A model generated the notes under the pieces. That model did not search any database. It saw only the letters and a list, made by a program, of their open reading frames with translations, and was not told where the DNA came from. This document shows, one piece after another, positions 35,998 through 47,100 of a stretch of DNA of 64,000 nt. Positions within the stretch are counted from its first letter, which is position 1. Every line of letters starts with the position of its first letter. The stretch covers positions 22,343,001-22,407,000 of the forward strand of contig CM044311.1 in the NCBI GenBank assembly GCA_024291935.2, read 5' to 3'. The position numbers and the translations under genes are program-made. Origin of the DNA: Okapia johnstoni. Its lineage: Eukaryota; Chordata; Mammalia; Artiodactyla; Giraffidae.

Positions 35998-36147
35998 TCA
36001 ATTCAGTTCAGTCGCTCAGTTGTGTCACTCTTTGCGACCCCATGGACTGCAGCATACCAAGTTTCCCAGTCCATCACCAACTCCCAGAGCTTACTCAAAC
36101 TTATGTCCATCAAGTCAGTGGTGCCATCCAACCATCTCATCCTTTGT
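35998..36147 (-). mobile_element. BovB 3' tail (about 150 bp)
   Basis: Complement of the BovB terminus, starting 'attcagttcagtcgctcagt' and truncated at the 'aaaggatgagatgg' point (minus strand). Confidence 0.92.
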
Positions 36148-36160
36148 ACTGATGAACAGT

Positions 36161-36383
36161 AAGATGTGAAGACTTCTCTGGTGGCTCAGGGATAAAGAAA
36201 CCATCTGCCAATGATGGAGACACAGGCTTGAACCCTGGGTTTTGAAGATCCCCTGGAGAAGGAAATGACAACCCACTCCAGTATTCTTACCTGGAAAATC
36301 CCATGAACAGAGAAGCCCAGCCAGGCTACAGTCCAGGGGGCTGCAGAGTTGGCCAGGACAGAAGCAGATAAAGAAAGATATGA
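36161..36383 (+). mobile_element. Bov-tA SINE with probable TSD
   Basis: The SINE fills about 36170-36374. 'aagatgtga' (36161-36169) and 'aagatatga' (36375-36383) differ by one base and probably mark the insertion. Confidence 0.9.
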
Positions 36384-36868
36384 TAAGGATCTGGATGTGT
36401 TTCAAAAGTAGATTACATAGGATTTGCTGATGGACAAAACAGGTGACATGGGATTAAAAAAAAAAGAAAAAGGATGCAAGATTTGTAACAATGAATTAGA
36501 AGAATAAAATTACCCTTTTTTTTTCTTTAACCTGAGTGTTAGAAGTTTGTTTTTGTTTTTGTTTTTTTGGACATACTAATTTTAGATGTCTCTTAGCTAT
36601 CCAAGCACAGTGGATATTGCAAGTAATCTTCCTGATATATTAATAAGGGATTAGAGAGAGATTCGGGTTATGGTTAAACACTTGGGAGTGCTCAGCAAAT
36701 AGGTGGTATTTAAAGCCGGTATACTCACCCTGTGGGCAAGTGGGTGACCTAGGTGGTCAGAGTATAGAAGTTCTCTTTCCATCATTCAATTATCACAGTG
36801 AAATAGGAATCAAGGTCATTTTCTGTGAATAAGAATGATGGAGAAGTTTAGGGAATTTTGAGAAGAGG
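36384..36868. other. Unique DNA with A- and T-rich patches
   Basis: An A-run near 36457-36470 and a (GTTTTT)-type patch near 36548-36567 are the only features. Confidence 0.45.
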
Positions 36869-37008
36869 GTTGTTGTCGTTTTTTTGTCTCCAAATCATAT
36901 CTGACTGCGACCCCACGAACTGCAGCACCAAGGCTTCCCTGGAGTTTGCTCAAACTCATGTCCATTAAGTCAGGGATGCCATCCAACCATCTCATTCTCT
37001 GTCTCCCA
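36869..37008 (-). mobile_element. BovB 3' tail (about 140 bp)
   Basis: Complement of the BovB terminus, with a diverged TTG-rich tail at the left and truncation near 'gagacagagaatgagatgg' (minus strand). Confidence 0.9.
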
Positions 37009-37044
37009 CACAGTTCTCCATGTCTGTGTTTCTATTTCTGCTTT

Positions 37045-37275
37045 GCAAATAAGATCTACAGATATATTATTGAAACTATGTATAAAAATATAACTAATGA
37101 GAACATACCATACACCACAGAGAATCTACTTAATTCACTGTGACCTGAATGGGAAGGAAGTCCAAAATGGAGGGGATATACATATAAGTATTACCTGATT
37201 CAATTTGCTGTTCAGTAGAAACTAACACAACACTGTAAAGCAACTATATTCCAATAAAAATTAATTTAAAATAAA
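37045..37275 (+). mobile_element. L1 LINE 3' end
   Basis: Matches the cetartiodactyl L1 terminal UTR in order: 'tattattgaaactatgtata', 'acacaacactgtaaagcaac', 'tatattccaataaaaatt', followed by an A-rich tail. Confidence 0.8.
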
Positions 37276-37669
37276 ATAAGATGTGCTTTCTCTCCAAATT
37301 TCCTTGAAATTTGAAATATCCCTCTTTTGTAGACTGTTTCAGTTGAGAGACAGCAAAAAGAATAAAGAGAGACACCAACCTTTCTGTCTCCTTTTTGTCA
37401 GTTCCTCCCTCATTTCACCTCAAGGACTCCTTTTATGAAACCAGAAACCTAAAAGCAGCTTGCCTAGGGGTCAGGGTATAATAATTATCCTTTATTTGTA
37501 CCCCCAGCTTTTTTTCTAAGCACCCTTGCTGATGCTAGCTCATGATCATTGAATCAAATTGAATTGTAATTTTAAATGTCACACTGAACCTAATTTAACG
37601 TAGTAATTAAAATGACATATAGCTTCATCATTTGTCACTATTCAGCTTAGATACCCTCCCTCATTCTCA
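37276..37669. other. Unique DNA
   Basis: No repeat or gene recognised. Confidence 0.45.
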
Positions 37670-37790
37670 CTTTTACTGAATGCCTTACACATGGCACTAT
37701 GCTTAGCAGACAAGAGGACACCACTGAGAAACTGTCATGTGAGATTCTTTTCCTCAGGACATTTACAATGTTAATGGGGAGACGAGAAAT
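37670..37790 (-). repeat. Probable L2 LINE remnant
   Basis: 'actgaatgccttacacatgg', 'cactatgcttagcagac' and 'ggacatttacaatgttaatg' follow the reverse complement of the L2 3' end. Confidence 0.6.
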
Positions 37791-38689
37791 GTATGCTTAA
37801 GATTTTTTGAACCACTGTCTAATTTCTGTATAATAATGAAGTCTAGAGAATTATGTTTTTGGTGTGAATGAGTTTAGTTTAAACAGTGTCAGTTAAATGA
37901 TATCAGATGGTGGAAATGCATTCAAATGAAAAAGCCCTGTAGGCAGTTGAAAATGCGGGAATGATGCTCAGAAAATGGTGAAAATGAGAGATACCGATGA
38001 AAACAATACAATCAAATACCTATTGCACACAAGTGGGTGGATTTTAAAGAAGCTCATCTATATAGAGAAATGAAAAATGAGTAAGGATGAAAATGACTGA
38101 ACAAATTTGAGAACTTTGAGTCAAACCATGGATGAGACCATGACTCTACACTATTTACATATGGGCTATGGTGCAAATCATTTGCCTTCACTGAGAGTCT
38201 GTTTCTTCTTTAAGTAGTAAAATAAAACAAATACACATTGACAGGGTATAAAATAGCTGAAAGTCATCAGGCCACAAAGCAAGTATTGACTACTGACACC
38301 ATCAAAAGAGTGACAGAATATTCTGTTAATCACATAAACATAAGTTTACTGGTCCTACTGCAATGAGAGAGTCTGTGCATTGTCTCAGAAGGGTATATTC
38401 AGGGAAGGATATTCATAGGATTTGGAGGTCCAATATAAAGCAGATTATTTCAGGTCTTTCAAAGAGGGACAGTAATTTAATTTGGGCAAAGATTGTGACA
38501 TAATAATTTAGAATTAATGGGCACAGTGAGATGTGGTTAAACTACAAATGTTTTTCAATAATCAGGTGTTTGGCCAGGTTAGCAATCTATTGTCTGTTGG
38601 GAGATTCGGTTGCCCAAATGCGGTAACTGTTTGCTTGGGGGAAAATAGTTTGTAAGAACTTTCTGAATAAAAGCAAAATTGTTGATTGC
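37791..38689. other. Unique AT-rich DNA
   Basis: No repeat or credible open frame recognised. Confidence 0.45.
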
Positions 38690-38866
38690 TTATTTTCCTA
38701 GGTAAAATTTTCTGGACGGAACAGATAAGTCATTCACCTTGCCTTTAACTCAGTGAGACAGAGTTTGAACTTCTGACCTCCAGAAATGCAAGAAAATGCA
38801 TTATTTGTGTTCTTGGAAGCCACTATGTTCCTGCAAACTCGTTATAGCAGTTATAGAAATGTAAAC
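38690..38866 (+). repeat. Probable MaLR/MLT1-type LTR 3' end
   Basis: 'cttctgacctccagaaatgc' followed by a degenerate 'gccactatgttcctgcaaac' and 'agcagttatagaaatgtaa' fits the terminus of old MaLR LTRs. Confidence 0.5.
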
Positions 38867-38939
38867 AGCTTTCAAGCTCTTCATGCATCAAAGCAGAAAC
38901 CAGATGTCCCAAAGAGAGCTTTGTTTCTCTTCGTGTTAG

Positions 38940-39208
38940 GTATACTTTTCCAATAAGTCACTTCTTTGCATCAGGTGGCCAAAGTATTAGAGCTTCAGCT
39001 TCAGCTGGGAAAGATTGAAGGCAGGAAGAGAAGGGGATGACAGAGGATGAGATGGCTGGATGGCATCACTGACTTGATGGACATGAGCTTGAGCAAGCTC
39101 TGGGAGTTGGTGATGTTGGTGATGAACAGGGAAGCCTGGCGTGCTGCAGTCCATGGGGTCACAAAAAGTTGGACATGACTGAGTGACTCAACTGAGCTAC
39201 GTATACTT
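38940..39208 (+). mobile_element. BovB 3' insertion with 5' inversion and TSD
   Basis: The target duplication 'gtatactt' lies at 38940-38947 and 39201-39208. The left part (about 38945-39004) is BovB in minus orientation. From about 39005 the sequence is BovB in plus orientation to the tail. On the consensus, the inverted piece lies directly upstream of the plus piece, which is the pattern made by twin priming. A small tandem repeat 'gttggtgat' lies at about 39105-39122. Confidence 0.93.
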
Positions 39209-39262
39209 GGCTCTTGTAGAGGGAAGGAAGCATTTGGAACCTGGTAGGATCATAGGAGGGAT

Positions 39263-39603
39263 GAGTTTATTTATTTATTTATTGGTTGTGCTGGGTCTTT
39301 GTTGTCATGAAGGCTTTACTCTAGTTGCTGCAAGTGGGGGCTACTCTCTTGTTGAGGGGCATAGGCTTCTCACTGTGGTGGCTTTTCTTGGTGCTAAGCA
39401 CGGCCTCTAGGGTTCACGGGCTCAGTAGTTTTGGCAAAAGGGCTCAGTACTTGCAGTTCCCAGGCTCCGAGCACAGGCTTAGTAGTTATGGTGCACTGGT
39501 TTAGCTGCTCCAAGGCATGTGGGATCTTCCCCGACTAGGGATCAAACCCATATCTCCTTCTTTGCCAAGTGGATCCTTTCCCACTGAGCAATCAGGGAAG
39601 TCC
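39263..39603 (-). mobile_element. CHR-type tRNA-derived SINE, long form
   Basis: Complement of the longer CHR form: 'ggttgtgctgggtctttgtt', several degenerate 'gctcagtagtt' units, 'catgtgggatcttccccgac', 'atcaaacccatatctcc' and 'caatcagggaagtcc'. The ATTT-rich tail is at the left. Confidence 0.85.
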
Positions 39604-39696
39604 GATGGGAAGCATTTCTACAAGGTTTTTCAGCTCTCACTGCATATATAGAATTACTCAGAGAACCAAAACAAAATGCAATAAGAAGACAGAATG

Positions 39697-40334
39697 CCAG
39701 AAACACCCCCACAAAATTTCAATCCCTTGGTTAGCCTATTAAGTACTAATCTAGGTACTTCTGTAAAAGGAGGTGAACAGAAGAAGTAAAGTTACGAATT
39801 AGCTCACCTTAAAATAAGAAGATGACCTTGGATTGTCTAAGTAGGTCCAGTATAATTACTTGGGCCTCCTGATTGGAGAAGAAAGAGGAGAGTCAGGTGG
39901 GTGTCAAGGCAAGAGAGGTGAGAAAGAAGGAAAGTCAAAGAGCTCTGAGCATGGGAAAGATGCAGTTCAATCTTATGAGCTTTGGCAATGGAGTAAATGT
40001 GTCACAAAGCAGGGAATATGGGTGGACTCTAGAATCTGGGAACAGTCCACAGTTTATAGCCTGCAAGGACACAAGTACCTCAGTTCATATCTGCAGGGAA
40101 TTGAATTCTGCCACAACCTTGATGAGCAAGGAATTTGCCCACAGAACTTCCAGATATGAACACATACTTGCTGGCATAATGTTTTGGCCTTGTGAGCTCT
40201 GCCAGAAAGACCAGCCAAGTCACACTGTACCTGCACTTCTGATGCACAGAACCATGAGATAATTGCTTTGTATTGTTTTAAACTGCTAAGCTGGCAGTCG
40301 TCTGTTTTAGTCACAGTAGAAAAGTAATACACAA
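39697..40334 (+). repeat. MaLR/MLT1-type LTR
   Basis: A degenerate match to the MLT1 layout: 'gaagatgaccttggattgtc', 'aggtccagtataattac', a purine-rich middle, 'gcacagaaccatgagataat', and the typical end 'gttttaaactgctaagctgg ... agaaaagtaatac'. The open frames of up to 129 codons inside it are chance. Confidence 0.65.
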
Positions 40335-42369
40335 GCAAACATAACAAACCCGACTCCCATCCCAGATCAATTAAAGTAGAATCTGTTGTTAGAAGCTTGA
40401 ATATGTTTTTTTTTTTTTTTTTTGAGAAAACTCCTGGTTAGTTTGCTTAAATAGTGAGAACTGTGGCTAAGGTAACCAAAGAGTCCTGCCTTGGCCATGA
40501 ACTTTTCTGGTTTGGACACTCTAAGTCCCTTGTCCTGGCAAAGCTCTTAATGTTGGACAGAGACATTTGGTCAACCTGAAAACTTTCCTAGGTGAAGCTG
40601 AAGCCATACAGATAATGTGAAAAAGATTCTTTGAGAATTCTACCTTTTAAATTTCCTAAAAATGTCTTTTCAAATAGCTCATTTCAGAATGATTGACATA
40701 AATTTTTGTTCTTTTTTCCTGGACAGTAGTCATTTCCATGCTGAACTTCTGCTTTCTTAAGTATTTTACATGGGCGCCTGAAGCCTAACTAAACCTTTCA
40801 CCAAATACAGTTTGTGTCCTTTCAGAAAGTTCAGCATTGTCACTTGCACACATTTTATCAGCCATTATGGGTTGCAATCATTTCTAGCATGCTGGGCATT
40901 TCTACATAAAATATCTAAAGTAAACTAAAAATGTAGACCCCATCAGGTTGCCTTGAATCCTGGTTCATACATTTGTGAATTGTTCTTACATGAACTGAAA
41001 GAAAATCAAAATTCAGTGTTAGTAGATATGTACGGACTATTTGTACGGTATAATGTGAATGTGTCCATCTTTCTCATTTTGAGGAGACTGAACACATTGT
41101 ACTTTATCTTAAATATAAGTAGTCACTCATTTGTACTCAATATGCCCTCAAAAATCATTTTCTAAGACCAGCAGCATATCATAAAATCAACTATTTCCAG
41201 CTATCCATATCATGTGCCCCCTCAATAATATCAATTTTTATGTTTTCTATTAAAATTATCTTCCTAGTCATAGTCAAAGAAGCAAAGCATTTACTTAGCT
41301 TCACTGTAGATTTTTCAGGGGAAAGACAAACACAGATTGTAATGCAAAATTACTTGATATTACTAAATGTATCCTTAGCATGCAAAAGACAAATATATTG
41401 ATTTAAAAGTTTACATGTTTACCTACTTGAATAAAATTAGTAAAAAAGAATCACAAATTGGAGTAATTAATAGGTCAAATTGCTGTATAATCTAAATAAA
41501 TAAATATTAAAATGTCAGCTGTATGAGAATGTACTGTTAGAATTTTTTCATTGAAAAAATGATCACTAAGGAAATATTAGAAAGTCAAGTTGTTTTTGCT
41601 AGAGCTACCTTATAAAGCTTTGATTAGAAGAATTATAGGCACCAAAGTTAATATACCAAAGCTTCCTTTTTCTTTGAATATTTCTTAATTTATCCTTGCT
41701 TTATCACACTTTGGTTAGATTTCAGCAATCAATACTATTTCACATGAAAGTCCTTAAGGCAGAATATATGCATCCAAAATTGTTATACTTCTTATTAAAT
41801 AGTAACTTTTTTTCAAATTTCTGTTCTGTTTTTATATTTTGTGCTTACTCTTTGGAAAAGTTAAACAGGAGGCTAGGACTTATATTTGTCTTGATGTTGT
41901 AGCCTTCTTCATGTATAAATAAATGATCATTTTGGCTAAATTGATTTTTAGCTCAGGGAAATATAAATATAGGGTGGATATGAATATCCTGTATTATTTT
42001 TACCAAAATCTCCCCTGTATCCTCAATTTAGATTGATTAAATCTTGCCTTTCTAAAAACTACTTCCAAAAATACCTCATTTTTTTTTTCTTGAAGGACAT
42101 TTTTTATTGCACACTTAAGTACTTTCTGAACACTTCAAGCATTTTTTTTCTACCTTAGGGAGAATCAGATAAAGTTAATATCATCTTATCAAGATAATTC
42201 ACACTTCTAACCACTCTCTAAATTTAGCATTTTAGATTAAGTTGGATTTCCCATGCGTGTTTCTACAATGACATGTTCAAATGACCTGAAAAGATTTGAT
42301 TTGTTCATTGTGATCAGTTTGGTCAAATTGCCAGACTGAATCTAATATGAATAAATTGGACTTTGTTAA
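40335..42369. other. Unique AT-rich DNA
   Basis: An 18-T run lies at 40406-40423. No gene or ruminant repeat is recognised in these 2 kb. Confidence 0.5.
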
Positions 42370-42584
42370 CCCTATCCAGCTTCCCAGGTGGTGCAGTGGT
42401 AAAGAATCCATCTGTCAATGCAAGAGATGCAGGAGACTCGGGTTTCATCCTTGGGTCCCGAAGATTCTCTGGAGGAGGGCACAGCCACCCAGTTCCTCTT
42501 TTCGTGCCTGAAAAATCACATGGACAGAGGAGCCTAGTGGGCTGCAGTCTATGAGATGGCAGAGTCAGACACAACTGAGTACTG

Positions 42585-42625
<41 letters not shown>

Positions 42626-42640
42626 GCACATCCTTATCCA
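42370..42640 (+). mobile_element. Bov-tA SINE with (CA)n tail and probable TSD
   Basis: The SINE (42379-42587) is followed by a (CA)n run at about 42587-42631 acting as its tail. 'ccctatcca' (42370-42378) and 'ccttatcca' (42632-42640) match at 8 of 9 bases, so the microsatellite lies inside the duplication and grew from the SINE tail. Confidence 0.92.
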
Positions 42641-43189
42641 TCAATTTGGTTATCTCAAAAGCAGGGCTTGTGAGATTTGAAAATATGCAATTTTTGAGTC
42701 ACCCATTGTGGTAGACGTTTACATAGGGACCCCTAGGTGTTATGTCTTTGAGAAAACCTCTCACTTTCATTGTGGTGGAACTTCTGAGTTGATTCTGCCA
42801 ATAGAATGAAGGGATGGTCACTCCTATGACTGGGTAATGTTATATAAGAACCCATCCTCCTTAGTATAGTAAACCCAGACTGTCTTAGTCCTGAAGAAGT
42901 AAACTGTCATGATGTCTGAGGTTTGTGAGATGCCATATGACAGGAAATCACATGGTTGGTCTCTGGGCATAAAAAGCAGCTCCCAGCTGACAACCAGTGT
43001 GGAAAGCAGGATCTCACTTACACAGCGAGGATATGAACTCCACCAATAATCACATAAGCCTGGAACAGGACCCCAAGCTCCTTCTTAGAAGAGGGATCCC
43101 TACCTTCAGAGAGGAATTTAGCCTTATTGAAACCTTGATTATGGGAGCGACCCTCACAGAGGGCACACACACACATATAAAACATATAT
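42641..43189. other. Unique DNA
   Basis: No repeat recognised except a short CA run near 43164-43175. Confidence 0.45.
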
Positions 43190-43288
43190 GCGTGCATACT
43201 CAGTCGACTCTGACTCTTTGAAAGCCTATGGACCTGGGTCTCCTGCATTGGCAGAAGGATTCCTTGCCATCTGAGCTGCTTGGGAAAT
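43190..43288 (-). mobile_element. Bov-tA SINE with internal deletion
   Basis: The complement of the extreme tail ('gcatactcagtcgactctga') is joined directly to the complement of the head ('cctgggtctcctgcattggc' to 'tgagctgcttggga'). About 100-110 bp of the middle is missing at about 43231. Confidence 0.88.
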
Positions 43289-43289
43289 A

Positions 43290-43357
43290 TGTGTGTGTGT
43301 GTGTGTGTGTCTGTGTCTGTGTGTGTGTGTCTGTGTGTGTGTGTGTGTGTGTGTGTA
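43290..43357. repeat. (TG)n microsatellite
   Basis: TG units with CTG interruptions, lying between two SINE pieces of opposite orientation. Confidence 0.97.
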
Positions 43358-43369
43358 TTGACCCACATT

Positions 43370-43522
43370 GGATTCATGGGTCAGGAAGATCCCTAGAGAA
43401 GGGAATGGAAATGCACTCCAGTATTCTTGCCTGGAGAATCCCATGGACAGAGGAGCCTGGTGGGCTACAGTCCATGGGGTCGCAAAGAATCAGATAGGAC
43501 TGAGCAACTCACACTTCCACTT
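43370..43522 (+). mobile_element. Bov-tA SINE, headless
   Basis: Starts in the B-box region and runs through the BovA part ('gcctggagaatcccatggac') to the tail. It contains the middle segment missing from the inverted piece at 43190-43288. Confidence 0.92.
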
Positions 43523-44129
43523 TTTTATACCAAGTTCTCTAGTTGCAAAACACAGAAACCAAAGTTGGGTGCATTAAGCAAGCAAACAAAGTTAAGTGTA
43601 TGTACTGGCACATAGAAGTCATAGCGAAATTGAAGAACTGTGTCATATTACAAAAAGAAACTGGATGAAGTCAAAGGACAGACACCTAACAGAAACCAAG
43701 GGACAGCCAATGTTCAGTGCCCCTATTAGGATTAATCAACTCTAACTTAACAGTGTCCATGTTGCTCGACTCAAGATCCAGAGGAGTGTAGGGTATCTTG
43801 ACACTTCCCATCAGGACACTGTTCATTATGTGTGTGGTGGTGAAGAGGGTGGTAACTCACAAAGGTTAATTAGTATGACTACTCAGAAAAAAAAAAAAAG
43901 TCAAACTGAAATGGTTCCAGCAGCTACAACAGGTGTCTGCTACATGTGTAATATAGTATTAATGGCTTATTAGTAGTCCACTTAAGAGATTACTTATCAA
44001 TCACTTTGTTCTGGACATTAACTGCTTTCTGATTTTTATCATTTCATAAAGCATTGTGATTATTATACTAGTAGCTAAGGCTTTTTAAGACATCTCCAAT
44101 GTGCTAGTTCAATAGAATGTAAACTTAGT
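43523..44129. other. Unique DNA
   Basis: A 13-A run lies near 43888-43900. Nothing else recognised. Confidence 0.45.
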
Positions 44130-47100
44130 TGACTCCAAGATGACGGAGTAGAAGTACATGCATTCATCTTCTCCTGCAAGAACTCCAAAATTACAGCTCA
44201 CTGATGAACAACCATTGAAAGGAGAATGTTAGATCCTACCAAAAAAACATCCCCCACATCCAAGGGAAAAGGAGAAGCAAGATGGTAGGTGGGGCAAAAT
44301 CGCATTTAGAATCAAACCCCATTTCTGACAGAGATGTTCAGAGGCATCAAACAACACCTTGTTTGCACCAGAAACCAGAGATCCCACAGAGACTGAGACA
44401 CACCTGTGTTGGAGTCTTCTGCAGAGGTACGGGCCAGCAGTCACTTGCTGCAGGGACAGGGGCTCTGGATGCAGTAGACCTGTGGCATAAACCCTCTAGA
44501 AGCTGATCACCATTAACCCCACCATAGAGTTGCCAGAACTTACACAAGACTGGAGAAACAGACTCTTGGAGGCACAAACAAAACTTTGTACACACCAAGA
44601 CCCAGGAGAAAGGAACAGTGACCCCACAAGAGACTGACCAGACTTGCCCGTGAGTGTCCAGGAGTCTCCGGCAGAGGTGTGGGTCAGTGGTGGCCTGCTG
44701 CAGGGTTAGGGGCACTGAGTGCAGCAGTACATGCATGGGACCTTTTGAAGGAGGTCACCATTATCTTCATTACCTCCACCATAGTTTGGTCTCAAGTCAA
44801 ACAACAGGGAGGGAACACAGCCCTGGCCAACAAGAGAAAATTGAATTGAAGATTTACTCAGCATGGCCCTGCCCATCAGAACAGGACCCAGTTTCCCCCT
44901 CAGTCAGTCTCTCCCATCAGGAAGCTTCCATAAGCCTCTCATCACCTCAAGAATAAGGCAGACAGAATGAAAACCACAATCACAGAAAATTAACCAATCT
45001 TATCACATGGACCATAGCCTTGTCTAACTCAATGAAACTATGAGCTGTGCTGTGTAGATCTAGCCAAGATGGACGGTTCATGGTGGAGAGTTCTGACAGA
45101 ATGTGGTCCACTGGAGAAGGGAATGGCAATCCATTTCAGATTTCTTGCCTTGAGAACTCCATGAACAATATGAAAAGGCAAAAAGATAGGACACTGAAAG
45201 GTGAACTCCACAGGTTGTTAGGTGCCAAATATGCTACATGAGATCAGTGAAGAAATAACTCCAGAAAGAAAGAAGTGATGGAGCCAAAGCAAAAACAACA
45301 CCCAGTTGTGGATGTGACAGGTGATGGAAGAAAAGTCCAATGATATAAAGAACGATATTGCATAGAAACCTGGAATGTTAGGTCCATGAATCAAAGCAAA
45401 TTGAATGTGGTCATACAGGAGATGGCAAGAGTGAACATCGATATTTTAGTAATTAGCGACCTAAAATGGACTGGAATGGGTGAATTTAACTCAGATGACC
45501 ATTATATCTACTACTGTGGGCAAGAATCCCTTAGAAGAAATAGACCAGCAATCATCGGCAACAAAAGAGTCCAAAATGCAGTACTTGGATGCTATCTCAA
45601 AAATGACAAAATGATCTTTGTTCATATCCAAGGCAAACCACTCAATATCACGGTAATCCAAGTCTATGCCCTGATCAGTAATGCTGAAGAAGCTGAAGTT
45701 GAATGGTTCTATATATACGTACAAGACCTTCTAAAACTAACACACAAAGGTGAAGTATTTTTCATTATAGGGAACTGGAATGCAAAAGTAGGAAGTGAAG
45801 AAATACCTGGCGTAATAGGCAAATTTGGCCTTGGAAGACAAAATGAAGCAGGCCAAAGGCTAACAGAGTTGCCCAAGAGGACACATTGGTCATAGCAAAC
45901 ACCCTCTTTCAACAACACAAGAGAAGACTCTACACAAGGACATCACCAGAGGGTCAATACCAAAATCAGATTGATTATATCCTTTGCAGCCAAAGATGGA
46001 GAAACTCTATACAGTCAGCAAAAACAAGACCAGGAGCTGACTGTGACTGTGATTATGAACTCCTTATTGCAAAATTCAGACTTAAATCGAAGTAGGGAAA
46101 ACCACTAACTAATTCACGTATGACCTAAGTCAAATCCCTTACAATTATACAGTGGAAGTGACAAATAGATTCAAGATTTAACTCTGATAGACAAAGTGCC
46201 TAAAGAATGATGGACAGAGGTTTCTGACAATGCACAGGAGGCAGTGATCAAGACCATCCCCCAATAAAAGAAAGGCAAAACAATAAAGGGGTTGCCTGAG
46301 GAGGCCTTACAAATAGCTGATAAAAGAAGAGACTGAAAATGCAAAGGAGAAAAAGAAAGGTATACCCATTTGAATGCAGAGTTCCAAAGAATATCAAGGA
46401 GAGATAAGAAAGTCTTCCTCAGCAATCAATGCAAAGAAATAAAGGGAACAAATAGAATGGGAAGAATGGAGATTTCTTCAAGAAAATAGAGATACAAAGT
46501 GAACATTTCATGTAAAGATGGGCACAATAAAGGACAGAAATGGTATGGACCTAACAAGCAGAAGATGTTAAGAAGAGGTGGCAAGAATATCCACGGGAAC
46601 AATACAAAAGATATCTTCATGACCTAGTGAAATGGAGCCAAACATTCAGGAATGGGAAGTCAAACGGGCCTTAGGAAGCATCACTACAAACAAAGCTAGT
46701 GGAGGTGATGGAATTCCAGTTGAGCTATTTCAAATCCTGAAAGATGATGCTGTGAAAGTGCTGCACTCAATATGCCAGCAAATCTGGAAAACTCAGCAGT
46801 GGCCACAGGACTGGAAAAGGCCTATTTTCATCTCAGTCTCAAAGAAAGGCAATGCCAAAGAATGCTCAAACTACCTGACAGTTGCTCTCATCTCACTCAA
46901 TAGCAAAGGAATGCTCAAAATTCTCCAAGCCAGGCTTCAACAGTACGTGAATCAGGCACCTCCAGATGTTCAAGCTGGATTTAGAAAAGGCAGAGGAACC
47001 AGAGATCAAATTGCCAACATCCATTGTATCATCAAAAAAGCAAGAGAGTTCCAGAAAACATCTATTTCTGCTTTATTGACTATGACAGAGCCTTTGAATG

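Noticed and set aside
39860..40347. Open frames of 97-129 codons on both strands
   Set aside because: They fall inside a MaLR-type LTR remnant and overlap in several frames, as expected by chance.
44229..44956. Cluster of 71-129-codon open frames on both strands
   Set aside because: They lie in the BovB 5' UTR region, whose tandem GC-richer units have few stops; the frames conflict with each other.
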